Assembly (NCBI RefSeq): GCF_900102465.1
Contig: NZ_FNBW01000022.1
Coordinates: 1-48,254, forward strand
Source of the DNA: Thalassobaculum litoreum DSM 18839
GTDB lineage: Bacteria; Pseudomonadota; Alphaproteobacteria; Thalassobaculales; Thalassobaculaceae
DNA: 48,254 nucleotides
Reading direction: 5' to 3'
Shown here: positions 7,623 through 16,611 of the stretch, piece by piece
Position numbering within the stretch: the first letter of the stretch is position 1
Layout: each line of letters opens with the position of its first letter
Program-made: the position numbers and the translations under genes
Notes under the pieces: model-generated
Database searches by the model: none
Told to the model about the DNA's origin: nothing
Seen by the model: the letters and a program-made list of their open reading frames with translations, nothing else

Positions 7623-7967
7623 CTATAGCAGGATCTCCAGCAGGTCGCCGGCGATGTTGTGGCCAAGGACCGGGAAGGTGCAGCCGATCTGACGGGCGTT
7701 CCTGTCGACCCAGACGATCTCGGTGTTCAGGGTGAGGGGTCGTGCGGGGCCGCCGGTCAGCACGCCGACCATCTCGGAGCCGGGCGGTGCAGGCTTCTCC
7801 GTCTCGCCATAGGCGATGCGCAGACCACCGAGGGAGATGTCGAGCACCCGGTAGGCGGCATTGCCGGTCTTGAAGGCGTAGCCGTGTAACCGGACACGGT
7901 CTGCATGGCGCCGCTCGCTAGGCGGGGTCGGGTCCGGCTCGTCGCGATCTGCAGGCCCGCCGTTCAT
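7623..7967 (-). CDS. PilZ domain protein
   Basis: A 114-residue single-domain protein. PilZ domains bind cyclic di-GMP and control motility, polysaccharide or adhesion. Both binding motifs are visible: an arginine cluster near residue 18 (ERRHADRVR) and DISLGGLRI, which fits the [DN]xSxxG signature. The beta-barrel ends with EIVWVDRNARQIGCTF. The ATG at 7967 has a plausible ribosome-binding site (GAGGGG, 7 bases away); an upstream ATG at 7991 is also in frame. It stands alone between the ligase gene and the pentapeptide gene. Confidence 0.8.
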   Translation of the reverse strand: MNGGPADRDEPDPTPPSERRHADRVRLHGYAFKTGNAAYRVLDISLGGLRIAYGETEKPAPPGSEMVGVLTGGPARPLTLNTEIVWVDRNARQIGCTFPVLGHNIAGDLLEILL

Positions 7968-8114
7968 TCGACTGCCCCTCAGTTCGTCCACTTGAAGACG
8001 ATAGTATTCAACCTTAGGGAAAAGATAAAGCCGCCGTCTTCGCGCGAGACTGGATGCGAGGGCGGCGCGGGTCGCGAGATTCGGTTCGACCGGCGGGGTC
8101 AGGGCCGGAAGGGG

Positions 8115-9158
8115 TCAGGGATAGACGTCGATGCGGGTTTTCAGCTTCGTGGTGCCGTTGCGCGACCGCACGATCAGCTCCTTGGTCTGAGCGTCGCTCA
8201 GATCGACCCCTTCCAGCACCGCGCCGGTCAGGTCGGCGCCGCGCAGATCGGCCTCGGTCATCGTGGCTCCGGTAAGATCGGCGCCATGCAGGTCGGCCCC
8301 GGCGAGATAGGCGCCGGTCAGGTTGCTGAACCTCAGATCCGCCCCGGACAGGTCGGCGCAGGTGAGCTCGATATAGGCGAGGTTCTTCTTGATGAACTTC
8401 GCGCCTTTGAGGATCGCGCGCTGGCCCTCGCGGCCTTCGCTCATCACCCATTCGATATGCGCGGCGAGCTTGCCCTGGGTCGGCGCGTCGAGCTCGGCTA
8501 GGCCGAAGAACCCCTTCGCACCCTCCAGATCGGCACCCTCCAGATTGGCGCCCACCAGCTTGGCGTTGCGCAGATGCGCGCCCTTCAGCTTGGCGCCCGA
8601 GAGATCGGCACCGCTCAGGTTGGCGCCGGAGAGATTGGCATCCTCCAGGCTCGCGTCCTTCAGGACCGCCCCTTCCAGGTTGCACTCGAACAGGTTGGCG
8701 CGGCGCATGTTGGCGCCCGCGAGGACCGCCTTGCGCAGTTCGGCGCGCTCCAGGTCGGCGTCGCTGAGATCGGCATTCTCCTGCACACCCGGCAGAGCGG
8801 AGGTGGCCGGGCCGAGATCGGCGCCGCTGAGGTCGACCTTCTTCATGTTCGAGCCCTTCATCCGCACGCCGCGCATGTCGGCATTGCGCATGTTGGAACC
8901 CTCGAAGGTGCACACGCTCATGTCGCAGAGTTCGAAATTGGCCTCCTGGAAATTCACCCGCCAGAAGGAGCAGTTGATGAAGATGCCGCCGGTGAAGGCC
9001 GAATTGTGGATGTCGATATCCGTCGCCTGAATGCCGGTCAGGGTGGCATCCATCAGGTTGATGCGCTCGCCCGACTTCGGATTCTGAAGATAGCGCTCGT
9101 GCTTCTCCACCAGTTCGGTGAAGGAGGTACGGTCGATCCTGAGGCTCTTCGATACCAT
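8115..9158 (-). CDS. pentapeptide-repeat protein
   Basis: A 347-residue protein dominated by A(D/N)LxG-type pentapeptides, which fold as a right-handed square beta-helix. Examples are ANLSGANLSGADLSGAKL and ADLHGADLTGATMTEADL. The run at about residues 85-230 is broken by a non-repeat segment (LAELDAPTQGKLAAHIEWVM, roughly 218-240) and resumes at about 250-325. The first 50 residues (RTSFTELVEKHERYL) are helical. There is no signal peptide, so it is probably cytoplasmic. Functions vary in this family, from gyrase protection to scaffolding, and none can be assigned here. Confidence 0.85.
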   Translation of the reverse strand: MVSKSLRIDRTSFTELVEKHERYLQNPKSGERINLMDATLTGIQATDIDIHNSAFTGGIFINCSFWRVNFQEANFELCDMSVCTFEGSNMRNADMRGVRMKGSNMKKVDLSGADLGPATSALPGVQENADLSDADLERAELRKAVLAGANMRRANLFECNLEGAVLKDASLEDANLSGANLSGADLSGAKLKGAHLRNAKLVGANLEGADLEGAKGFFGLAELDAPTQGKLAAHIEWVMSEGREGQRAILKGAKFIKKNLAYIELTCADLSGADLRFSNLTGAYLAGADLHGADLTGATMTEADLRGADLTGAVLEGVDLSDAQTKELIVRSRNGTTKLKTRIDVYP

Positions 9159-9253
9159 CGGCGGGTGACTGTCCTCTTGAGGCGGGTGCTTGGCGCCGGA
9201 CCGAGGCCGCCCCTACCGGGCCGAGGCGCGGCGGGGACGACGAAGAGACCGGT

Positions 9254-10129
9254 TCAGCCTGCCTTGACGGACTCTCTCCTGAGTGGCTGCGACAGACATC
9301 TCGGCCCGCCGCCCGCGAGCGTGAACATCGTCAGGGCAGGATCGTATACTTTGATGCCGAGACTGCGCAATTGCGCGTTGGCCGTTTCGGCTTCCGCCGA
9401 CGAGATAACCCGGTCGTCGCCGAGCGACAGGCAGTTGCCGGCGAGCCGCATGGCGTCGGCATAGGTCGTCGGCACCGCCTTGATGCCGAGTTCGGCCAGC
9501 CAGTTCACGATTTCCGGTTCGACCACGTCGGTACAGACCAGCGCCAGGGACTCGGTCACCATGGAAATCAGCAGGTCCAGGTGCAGGAAGTGTTCGGCGA
9601 TCGGGACAATCCGGCACTCCCAGCCCTCAGCCTCGAACCAGGCCTTGGCCTGCTCGGCGCCCTCCTTGGTGGTGCGGTTGCCGGACATGCCGATGGCGGC
9701 CACACCAGGGCGCAGAAGGTGGACGTCGCCGCCCTCCAGCGAGCCGGCGGTCACCCAGTTCCAGATCGGGATGCCGGTCTTCTGATGGAAGCGGACGGTC
9801 GGGGCGACCTCGCCGCGGCGCTGCTCGCGCTGCATCTGGCCTATCAGCACGCCCCAGGGGGTCACGATGGCCGGATCGCGGGTATAGACGTGGTAGCGCA
9901 GGGCCGGGTCGGGGTCGACCATATGCACCCGCACGCCGGCATCCTCGAACGCCGCGACGAAGGCGGCGTGCTGGTCGGCGGCGAGCTTGGCGTCGAAGGT
10001 GATGCCCTTGCGCAGGGTCTCCTTGGCGACCGCGTTGGCGCCGAACCAGCCGAAATGCTCAGGCGAGCGAAGGGCGACGTCGCGCAGCACACCGTAATCG
10101 CTGTCGCAGCCCCAGGGCGTATTGTCCAT
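9254..10129 (-). CDS. guanidino-modifying enzyme (dimethylarginine dimethylaminohydrolase / amidinotransferase superfamily)
   Basis: A 291-residue enzyme with the active-site pattern of the arginine deiminase/DDAH/amidinotransferase fold. Seen are TRD (83-85), EGGD (132-135), the catalytic His in HFLHLD (around 180-185) and a near-terminal nucleophile Cys278 in GGGPRCLSQPL. Family members act on the guanidinium carbon of arginine-like substrates and release ammonia or amines, or transfer the amidino group. The exact substrate cannot be told. The gene lies 16 bases downstream of an acyl-CoA synthetase gene on the same strand, so the two are probably co-transcribed and may share a catabolic route. 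Confidence 0.82.
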   Translation of the reverse strand: MDNTPWGCDSDYGVLRDVALRSPEHFGWFGANAVAKETLRKGITFDAKLAADQHAAFVAAFEDAGVRVHMVDPDPALRYHVYTRDPAIVTPWGVLIGQMQREQRRGEVAPTVRFHQKTGIPIWNWVTAGSLEGGDVHLLRPGVAAIGMSGNRTTKEGAEQAKAWFEAEGWECRIVPIAEHFLHLDLLISMVTESLALVCTDVVEPEIVNWLAELGIKAVPTTYADAMRLAGNCLSLGDDRVISSAEAETANAQLRSLGIKVYDPALTMFTLAGGGPRCLSQPLRRESVKAG

Positions 10130-10145
10130 GCGGGTTCCCGTTCGG

Positions 10146-11678
10146 TTAGTCGGCCGCGGGCGCGGCCAGTTTGCGGAGTTCGGTTTTCAGGATTTTGCCG
10201 TAGTTGTTTTTCGGCAGGTCGTCCACCAGGAGATATTCCTTCGGCCGCTTGAACCGGGCGATGTTCTCCAGGCACAGGGTGTCGAGTTCGGGCGGCGTCA
10301 CCGTCTGGCCCGGATGCGGGCGCACGAAGGCCACCACCTCCTCGCCCCAGTCGGGGTGCTCGCGGCCGATCACCGCGGCTTCCAGCACGGCCGGATGGCG
10401 CAGCAGCACCTCCTCCACCTCCCGCGGGTAGATGTTGGTGCCGCCGGAGATGATCACGTCCTTGGAGCGGTCCTTCAGGGTGAGGAAACCCTCCTCGTCG
10501 AAGCTGCCGACATCGCCGGTCCACAGCCAGCCGTCGCGCAGGGACGACGCGGTGGCTTCCGGATTGTTCCAGTACCCGACCATGACCACATCGCCGCGGC
10601 AGATCACCTCGCCGGGCTCGCCGACCGGCACGTCCTTGCCGTCCTCGTCGACCACGCGGACCTCCACGTCTGTCCGCGGGAAGCCGGTGGAGCCGATCCG
10701 GGCCTCGTAGCGCGGGTGGCCGGTGTCGGTGAAGATATGCTTGGGCAGGCCGGTGATGGTCATCGGTGCCTCGCCCTGTCCATAGATCTGCACCAACTTC
10801 GGACCCAGGACTGCCAGCGCGCGCTTGACGTCCTCCAGATACATCGGTGCGCCGCCATAGACGATGGTCTTCAGGTTCGACAGGTCCGCCTTGTCGATGT
10901 TCGGCGTGTTGATCAGCCGGGTGACCATGGTCGGCGCGAAGAAGAACGAGACGCCCGGCCAGCGCTCGATCAGCGCCAGGGTCTCGGCCACGTCGAAGCC
11001 GCCGGATTTCGGCACCACCGTATTGGCGCCATGGGCCACGTGCGGCAGGCCGTAGAGACCGGAGCCGTGGCTCATCGGCGCGGAGTGGATGATGCTGTCG
11101 GTCGGCAGGATGGTGTCCACGTCGCCGTAATAGTTCATCACCGCCGACATCAGGTTGCGGTGGGTCAGCATCGCGCCTTTCGGCCGCCCGGTGGTACCCG
11201 AGGTGTAGAACAGCCAGGCGAGTTCGGTCGGCTTGGTGTCGGCCAGCGCGGCCGGCTTGCCCGCGCCGAGCGATGCGTAGTCGGCACTGTCGGTGGAAAT
11301 CAGGTGCTCCAGCGCCGGGGTCTCGCCGCGGATGCCGGCGAGGTCGGCGGCCAGCTCCGGGGTGGCGAGGCAGGCCCGGCTGCCGGAATTCTCCAGGATG
11401 AAGGCGTGTTCCTTGGGATGCAGCTTGGCGTTGACCGGCACCGCCGCCAGCCCCGCATGCCAGATCGCGTAAAGGGATTCCCAGCACTCCGGGCTGTTCT
11501 TCATGACCAGCGCCACCCGGTCGCCGTCCTGAAGGCCGAGTTCCCGCAGACCGCCGGCGAGGCGTGCCACCCGTTCGGCGAAGCTTGCATAGTCGCAGAG
11601 CGTCTCGGTGCCCAATGACAAAGCCGGCCGGCCGGCGAAGCTCCGCGCCACCTGGGCGAGCACGGTTGCCTGGTTCAT
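10146..11678 (-). CDS. AMP-forming acyl-CoA synthetase / ligase
   Basis: A 510-residue member of the ANL adenylating superfamily that activates a carboxylic acid as acyl-AMP and then acyl-CoA. The P-loop is YTSGTTGRPKG at residues 158-168. Core motifs follow: IYGQGEAPM, GWLWTGDVGSFDEEGFLTL and KDVIISGGTNIYPREVE. The catalytic Lys is probably that in LPKNNYGKILK near residue 497. Length and motifs are full. An acid substrate such as a medium-chain, aromatic or malonate-like acid cannot be chosen from sequence. It is followed after 16 bases by the guanidino enzyme gene and diverges from the enolase-superfamily gene. Confidence 0.88.
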   Translation of the reverse strand: MNQATVLAQVARSFAGRPALSLGTETLCDYASFAERVARLAGGLRELGLQDGDRVALVMKNSPECWESLYAIWHAGLAAVPVNAKLHPKEHAFILENSGSRACLATPELAADLAGIRGETPALEHLISTDSADYASLGAGKPAALADTKPTELAWLFYTSGTTGRPKGAMLTHRNLMSAVMNYYGDVDTILPTDSIIHSAPMSHGSGLYGLPHVAHGANTVVPKSGGFDVAETLALIERWPGVSFFFAPTMVTRLINTPNIDKADLSNLKTIVYGGAPMYLEDVKRALAVLGPKLVQIYGQGEAPMTITGLPKHIFTDTGHPRYEARIGSTGFPRTDVEVRVVDEDGKDVPVGEPGEVICRGDVVMVGYWNNPEATASSLRDGWLWTGDVGSFDEEGFLTLKDRSKDVIISGGTNIYPREVEEVLLRHPAVLEAAVIGREHPDWGEEVVAFVRPHPGQTVTPPELDTLCLENIARFKRPKEYLLVDDLPKNNYGKILKTELRKLAAPAAD

Positions 11679-11834
11679 CCCTCTTCCTCCTCGGTTTCCT
11701 GCCCCTGGACCGCCGCCCGTCTTGCATCGCGGATCGGCGGGCGACGGTACCAGCGCGCTACGAGCGGGGGTAGAGCCCGTCCGCGCGCCCGCCTATCCTG
11801 ATCGCAAAATAGATAAGCAGTGGGAGGAAGAGGG

Positions 11835-12932
11835 ATGTCCGCCACCGATCGCAGGATCGCCGATATCCGGGTGCATAAGCTGCGCGCGCCGTGGATCGAC
11901 CCGCCGCGCTGGTCGCCGAGCTACAGCCGGCTGCGCGAGTTGATCGTCGTGGAGGTTGAGACCGCCGGAGGGGTGGTCGGCATGGGGTATCTGCAGATCC
12001 TCAACGGCGGGCTGGAGACCATCGCCGCCTGTATCGAGGAACTGGTCAAACCCCACGCGCTGGGCCGCGACGTGACCGAGGTCGAGGCGCTGTGGGAGGA
12101 GCTGTGGCGCGCGAATTACTGGATCGGTCGCATGGGCATCACGGTCATGGCCCAGTCGGCCCTGGACATCGCCCTGTGGGACGCCACGGCGAAACTGGCC
12201 GGGCTGCCGCTGTTCCGGCTGTGGGGCGGATCGGCGAAGCGGCTGGAGGCCTATGGCAGCGGCTGCTGGCGCGGCCTCGGCGGCGACGGCATGGTCGACA
12301 AGGCCAAGCGCTATGTCGAGCGCGGCTTCAAGGCGATCAAGATGCAGGCCGGCCATCTCTACGACGACCGCACCGACATCGCCCATGTCGCCGCCATGCG
12401 CACCGCCCTGGGCGAGGGGACGGAGATCTGCATCGACGTGAACATGGGCTGGACGGCCGACCAGGCGATCGCCGTCGGCAGGCGGTTCCAGGATCACGGC
12501 GTGTACTGGCTGGAGGAGCCGGTCGACTGCGAGGACACCGCGGGATATTTCCGCATCGCCGACGCGCTGGACCTGCGGGTGGTCGGTGGGGAGACCCACT
12601 TCACCCGCTACGACCTGCGGCCGTTCTTCGCCCATCCCAAGATCCCGATCCTGCAGCCCGACGTGATGCGCGGCGGCTTCACCGAGCTTCGGCGCATCGC
12701 GGCGATGGCGCAGACCTCGGGCATGCGGATCGCGCCGCACCTCTTCCCGGAACTGATGGTCCACCTGATGGCGGCGATCCCCAATCCGCACTGGATCGAA
12801 TACGTCGACTGGATGGAGGATGCCTGGGTGGAGCCGATCTTGCCGCAGGCAGGCGTCTACACCCCGCCGGAACGGCCCGGCCACGGTCTCGTCTTCAAGC
12901 CGGACTTCCTGTCCGAGCATAAGCTTTCCTAA
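11835..12932 (+). CDS. mandelate racemase / muconate lactonizing enzyme family protein (enolase superfamily)
   Basis: A 365-residue enzyme that abstracts a proton alpha to a carboxylate with Mg2+ help. Metal ligands appear to be Asp201 (CIDVNMGW), Glu227 or Glu228 (WLEEPV) and Glu253 (GGETHF). The His-Asp dyad is likely His302 (APHLFPE) with Asp276 (QPDVMRGG). The usual KxK motif reads IKMQ at 168-171, so the second Lys is Gln. The lone Lys169 and His302 could suffice for dehydration of a sugar acid. The start at 11835 follows a strong AGGAAGAGGG site. It diverges from the acyl-CoA synthetase gene across about 156 bases. The substrate is unknown. Confidence 0.85.
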   Translation: MSATDRRIADIRVHKLRAPWIDPPRWSPSYSRLRELIVVEVETAGGVVGMGYLQILNGGLETIAACIEELVKPHALGRDVTEVEALWEELWRANYWIGRMGITVMAQSALDIALWDATAKLAGLPLFRLWGGSAKRLEAYGSGCWRGLGGDGMVDKAKRYVERGFKAIKMQAGHLYDDRTDIAHVAAMRTALGEGTEICIDVNMGWTADQAIAVGRRFQDHGVYWLEEPVDCEDTAGYFRIADALDLRVVGGETHFTRYDLRPFFAHPKIPILQPDVMRGGFTELRRIAAMAQTSGMRIAPHLFPELMVHLMAAIPNPHWIEYVDWMEDAWVEPILPQAGVYTPPERPGHGLVFKPDFLSEHKLS

Positions 12933-13185
12933 GGCTCGTTATCGACCGTCGATCGCAGAATGGGCCTGCCGGCGGTTAGGCGAGGCGGGGCCTCGTCGCC
13001 GCCGATCTGATGGACCCTCGACGGTATGTCCGGCGCCCTGTGCACGCGGGTCCTAAGCGTGCCGACGGGTGCCGGGCACGGGCGACGATCTTCAAGGCAA
13101 TGACCTGAAATGTGCGGAATCTCACAAACGCTGCGGCGCTTTGCCGGTTCTCATCGCGATGGTAGCGTCGGGGCATGGGGCGAGG

Positions 13186-14892
13186 ATGGAAGAGTCAGCA
13201 GTGACAGGCAATAACGGGGACCAAGCTAGGGTGACTCGGGCGACCGGCTCGCCCGCATGGAGGCTGTTCGTTCCGGTCGGCGCGCTGGTGCTGTTTGCGG
13301 TGGCGCTCGCGGGCGGCGCGTTGTGGCTTGCGGTTGTCGAGATCGACCGGACCGCGGCGCGCTCCTCCAACCGCCTGGCGCGCACCGCCATCGAGGATGT
13401 CACGCGCGACATGGGTCTTTTGGCCAAGGACTATGCCTATTGGGATGTGACGATAGAGAACGTTCTGGTCGATTTGGACCGACCCTGGGCGGAGAACGAT
13501 CTCGGTACCTACATCTCGGAAACCTTCGGGGTCACCGGTACGATCGTCATCGATGAGGCTGACGGCGTTGCCTTTTCCTGGACCCATCCGGATCGGCCCG
13601 CCTTCCCCGACGACACTGCCGGGCGGGTGGTGGGAGACCTGGCGGCGGTAATCGGGCAGGCGCGGGCGTCGCCAATGGACAATCCGGATGGGCTGCCCTG
13701 TCTGGTGCGCACGGCGATGGGGCCGTACGTCGCCGGTGTCGCGGCGATCACGCCGGAGAAGCCGACACTGGAAGAACTGGAGCCGCGCCCGCGTCCGATC
13801 CTGATCGTGTTGCGGCCGCTGGACGACGCCTGGCTGGCCCGTACCGCCGAGCGCTTCGCGCTGAGCGACCTGCGGATCGTCTTCGATCTGGAGACGGCCT
13901 CCGAGCAGGCGGTGCATCTTTTCCGGTCGGACGGAACCGAGGTGGCCATCCTCGACTGGGAGCCCCCGAAGGCGGGGCTCGACGCCCTGCGGGACCTCGC
14001 CGTGCCGGCGGTCGTGCTGCTGATCCTGGCGCTGGCTGCGGGCGCGGTGGTGATCACCCGGGCGATGCAGGCTCAGCATGCGCTGGTATCGCGCGCGCAG
14101 GATCTGGCGGACGCGAATTCGGATCTGGTGAACCGCGATCAGCAGGTTCGCTCTGCCCTGCAGCGCGCCGAGCACGCGACCCGGGCGAAGAGTGCGTTCC
14201 TTGCCCGTATCAGCCACGAGATCCGCACGCCGCTCACCGCCATCATCGGCTTCTCGCAGATCCTGAAACTGCAGCACCGTGCGAACCAGGAGAAGACCCG
14301 CGAGCAGGAATATGCCGAGATCATTCACGAGAGCAGCCAGCACCTGCTGGCCCTGGTGAACGACCTGCTCGACCTGTCGAAGATCGAGAGCGGCGGCTTC
14401 GAGATCAACGAAAGCTGGGTCGACATCGCCCGCGAGATCGCCTCGATCAAGACGGTGCTCGGGGTCGAGGCCGACCGCAAGGGGGTCAGCCTGCAGATCG
14501 ACGTACCGGACGAGGTACCGGCGCTCTACGCCGACGCGAAGGCGATCCGCCAGATCCTCACCAACCTGGTTTCCAACGCCCTGAAGTTCACGCCCCACGG
14601 CGGGCAGGCGGTGGTCCGGCTTGAACCTGCTGCCGACGGGGCGCTCTCCCTGGCGGTGGCCGATACGGGTGCGGGCATCGACCCGCAGGATCAGAAGACC
14701 ATCTGGGAGCCGTTCACCCGGGCCCGGAACCCGGCGCTGTCCCAGGCCGAGGGAACCGGTCTCGGGCTCTACCTCGTCAAGATGCTGGCCGAACTTCACG
14801 GCGCCGAAGTCGGGCTGGAGAGCGAGCCCGGCAAGGGAACGGTGGTCAGCGTGGTGTTCGGCCCGGAACGGGTCCGCGATATGACGGCCTGA
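13186..14892 (+). CDS. membrane sensor histidine kinase with CHASE4-like periplasmic domain
   Basis: About 568 residues. A transmembrane helix near residues 23-48 (VPVGALVLFAVALAGGALWL) precedes a periplasmic sensor that resembles CHASE4 (KDYAYWDVTIENVL). A second helix follows (VPAVVLLILALAAGAVV), then a coiled linker. The HisKA domain has phospho-acceptor His344 in ISHEIRTPLTAIIGFSQIL. The ATPase domain shows N, G1 and G2 boxes as LVSNALKFT, VADTGAGID and GTGLGLYLVKML. No receiver domain and no response regulator gene are adjacent, so its partner is elsewhere. The start is uncertain: ATG 13186 is favoured by a GGGCGAGG just upstream, but 13159 and a GTG at 13201 remain possible. Confidence 0.88.
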   Translation: MEESAVTGNNGDQARVTRATGSPAWRLFVPVGALVLFAVALAGGALWLAVVEIDRTAARSSNRLARTAIEDVTRDMGLLAKDYAYWDVTIENVLVDLDRPWAENDLGTYISETFGVTGTIVIDEADGVAFSWTHPDRPAFPDDTAGRVVGDLAAVIGQARASPMDNPDGLPCLVRTAMGPYVAGVAAITPEKPTLEELEPRPRPILIVLRPLDDAWLARTAERFALSDLRIVFDLETASEQAVHLFRSDGTEVAILDWEPPKAGLDALRDLAVPAVVLLILALAAGAVVITRAMQAQHALVSRAQDLADANSDLVNRDQQVRSALQRAEHATRAKSAFLARISHEIRTPLTAIIGFSQILKLQHRANQEKTREQEYAEIIHESSQHLLALVNDLLDLSKIESGGFEINESWVDIAREIASIKTVLGVEADRKGVSLQIDVPDEVPALYADAKAIRQILTNLVSNALKFTPHGGQAVVRLEPAADGALSLAVADTGAGIDPQDQKTIWEPFTRARNPALSQAEGTGLGLYLVKMLAELHGAEVGLESEPGKGTVVSVVFGPERVRDMTA

Positions 14893-14916
14893 TCCAGGAT
14901 CGCCGGCGGCGGCGGC

Positions 14917-16611
14917 TCAGAGCAGCCCGAAAGGATCGGTGGAGAGCGGGCCGTCGGAGAGCAGGGCGACCTGAACATCGGCGAAGGTCGCCGGATCGCG
15001 GTCGGCCAGATCCACCCCGGCGGCGAGGTCGTCCATGGAGGCGGCCGTTGCCTGGGTCAGTTCCAGCGTATAGCTGCCGGTATGTCCCAGATAGCCGTCG
15101 ACCTCCAGGTAGTAGGTCCCGGCGACGGGCGCGGTGAAGGCCAGGTGCGCATCGCGGCCGGCACCGCCGTCGAAGTCGTAGGCCATGTAGTGGCCGTCGG
15201 CATCATAGACGAACAGATCCGGGTCGAAGAGCGTCCCGCCCTCGCCGGACGCGCCGCGCAGCTGGACCACCACGGTCTGTCCGGCGGTCAGCTCGGTCGC
15301 GTACCAGTCCCGGTCACCGTCGGCGCCGATCGACGCGCTCGCCGACTGACCGACGCCGACATGGCCATGGGTCGCCGTCGAGCGGGACAACTCGGTGCCG
15401 TCCTCCGCCTCCGGGGCGAAGCCGGCATGCGACAGTCCCTGGCCGCTCGTGGGACGTCCTTCGGCGGCGCCGGCGGTGATGTAGTGTTCCGTCGCTCTAT
15501 CGCGGTCACCGTCGAACACCGCCGCCAGGTCCGGATTGGCGGCCAGGTATTCGTCGGCGTCGAAGGTGACGTTGCGCCCCTCCGAGCGACCGCTGTCGAG
15601 GTAGTGGCTGGCGGCCGCTTGCCGGTCTGTCCCCATGGTCGCCCGCAGGTCGGCGTAGGAGGCCAGGTATTCCAACCCGTCGAACTCGGCGATGCGGCCC
15701 TCCCACACGCCGTTATGGATGAAATGGTCGCGGGCGGCGACGATGTCGCGTCCGAATGCCGCCTCCAGATCCGAATATGAGGCGATGTATTCGAGCCAGG
15801 AGACGTTCGGGTCCACATGGGCGGCGAGGGTGTAGGTCACCGATCCCGCGTGATCGAGCAGGTAGTAGGTGGTCTGATGGTCGGCCGGATCAGCGGCGGA
15901 GCGTGGACCGTGGCCGCCCTGCTGCAGGGCATCGACGACCTCATCGAAGCTCAGCCGGTTGCCGGTGGTGGCCTGGACCAGCGCCTGCATCGTCGCGACG
16001 GTCGCGGCGACCTGCGGCGCGGCGAAACTGGTGCCGAAATCGCCCTGATTGGGGAAGCTCTCGCCGTCGGCGAGGATGTGGACGCCGCCACCGTAGTTCT
16101 GGGAAAACCAGGACGGGTTGCCGTGGCCGTCATGGCTGCCGACGGACAGCACGTTGGCGAAGCGGGCCGGATACATGGGATACTCGAGATAGGTCCGGTA
16201 TCCCCCGTTACCCGAAGCGGCGACCGAGTAGATGCCCTGGTCGTGCAGCAGGGAGATCTGCGAGCGGAAATAACTCGTCCAATAGGAGGAGTATCCGCCG
16301 AAGCTCATGTTCACCGAGCCGATCTGCCAGCCTTCGTTCGCCAGATTGTTGACGTCGTGCAGGGCGTTGCGGATGGCGATGCTGGAGATCACCGAGCCGC
16401 TGTTGTTCGAGATCTGCAGGTCGAGGCGTTCGAGCTGCCCATTTGTCACCTCGACCGCCTCGGCGACCCGGGAGCCGTGCGAGCTGATCCTGCCGCCGTC
16501 GGTATCGCTGTCGCCGCCGTAATAGTCGTAATCGAAAATGCTGTATCCGTAGACGGCCTCCGTCTCGTAGGTCACGCCGCTGTCGACGATCGCCACCGAC
16601 CAGTTCCCCAT
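14917..16611 (-). CDS. subtilisin-like serine protease (S8) with tandem repeats and pre-peptidase C-terminal domain
   Basis: A 564-residue protease. The S8 triad is Asp10 (AIVDSGV), His45 (SSHGSRVAE) and Ser195 (GTSFAAPQVAAT), with oxyanion Asn135 in AASGNGG. Residues about 272-388 hold three repeats of roughly 39 residues built on YLASYADL...AAxHYxxxGxxEGR. Residues about 400-530 form a bacterial PPC domain (GDRDWYATELTAGQTVVVQL, GTYYLEVDGYLGHTGSYTL). The catalytic domain starts at residue 4, with no signal peptide or propeptide, so Sec export is unlikely. Repeats plus a C-terminal beta domain would suit type I secretion, but this is inferred and no exporter genes adjoin. It converges with the histidine kinase gene. 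Confidence 0.86.
   Translation of the reverse strand: MGNWSVAIVDSGVTYETEAVYGYSIFDYDYYGGDSDTDGGRISSHGSRVAEAVEVTNGQLERLDLQISNNSGSVISSIAIRNALHDVNNLANEGWQIGSVNMSFGGYSSYWTSYFRSQISLLHDQGIYSVAASGNGGYRTYLEYPMYPARFANVLSVGSHDGHGNPSWFSQNYGGGVHILADGESFPNQGDFGTSFAAPQVAATVATMQALVQATTGNRLSFDEVVDALQQGGHGPRSAADPADHQTTYYLLDHAGSVTYTLAAHVDPNVSWLEYIASYSDLEAAFGRDIVAARDHFIHNGVWEGRIAEFDGLEYLASYADLRATMGTDRQAAASHYLDSGRSEGRNVTFDADEYLAANPDLAAVFDGDRDRATEHYITAGAAEGRPTSGQGLSHAGFAPEAEDGTELSRSTATHGHVGVGQSASASIGADGDRDWYATELTAGQTVVVQLRGASGEGGTLFDPDLFVYDADGHYMAYDFDGGAGRDAHLAFTAPVAGTYYLEVDGYLGHTGSYTLELTQATAASMDDLAAGVDLADRDPATFADVQVALLSDGPLSTDPFGLL

Noticed and set aside
10122-11618. 498-codon + strand frame opposite the acyl-CoA synthetase
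   Set aside because: The synthetase has all adenylation motifs; the antisense frame shows none.
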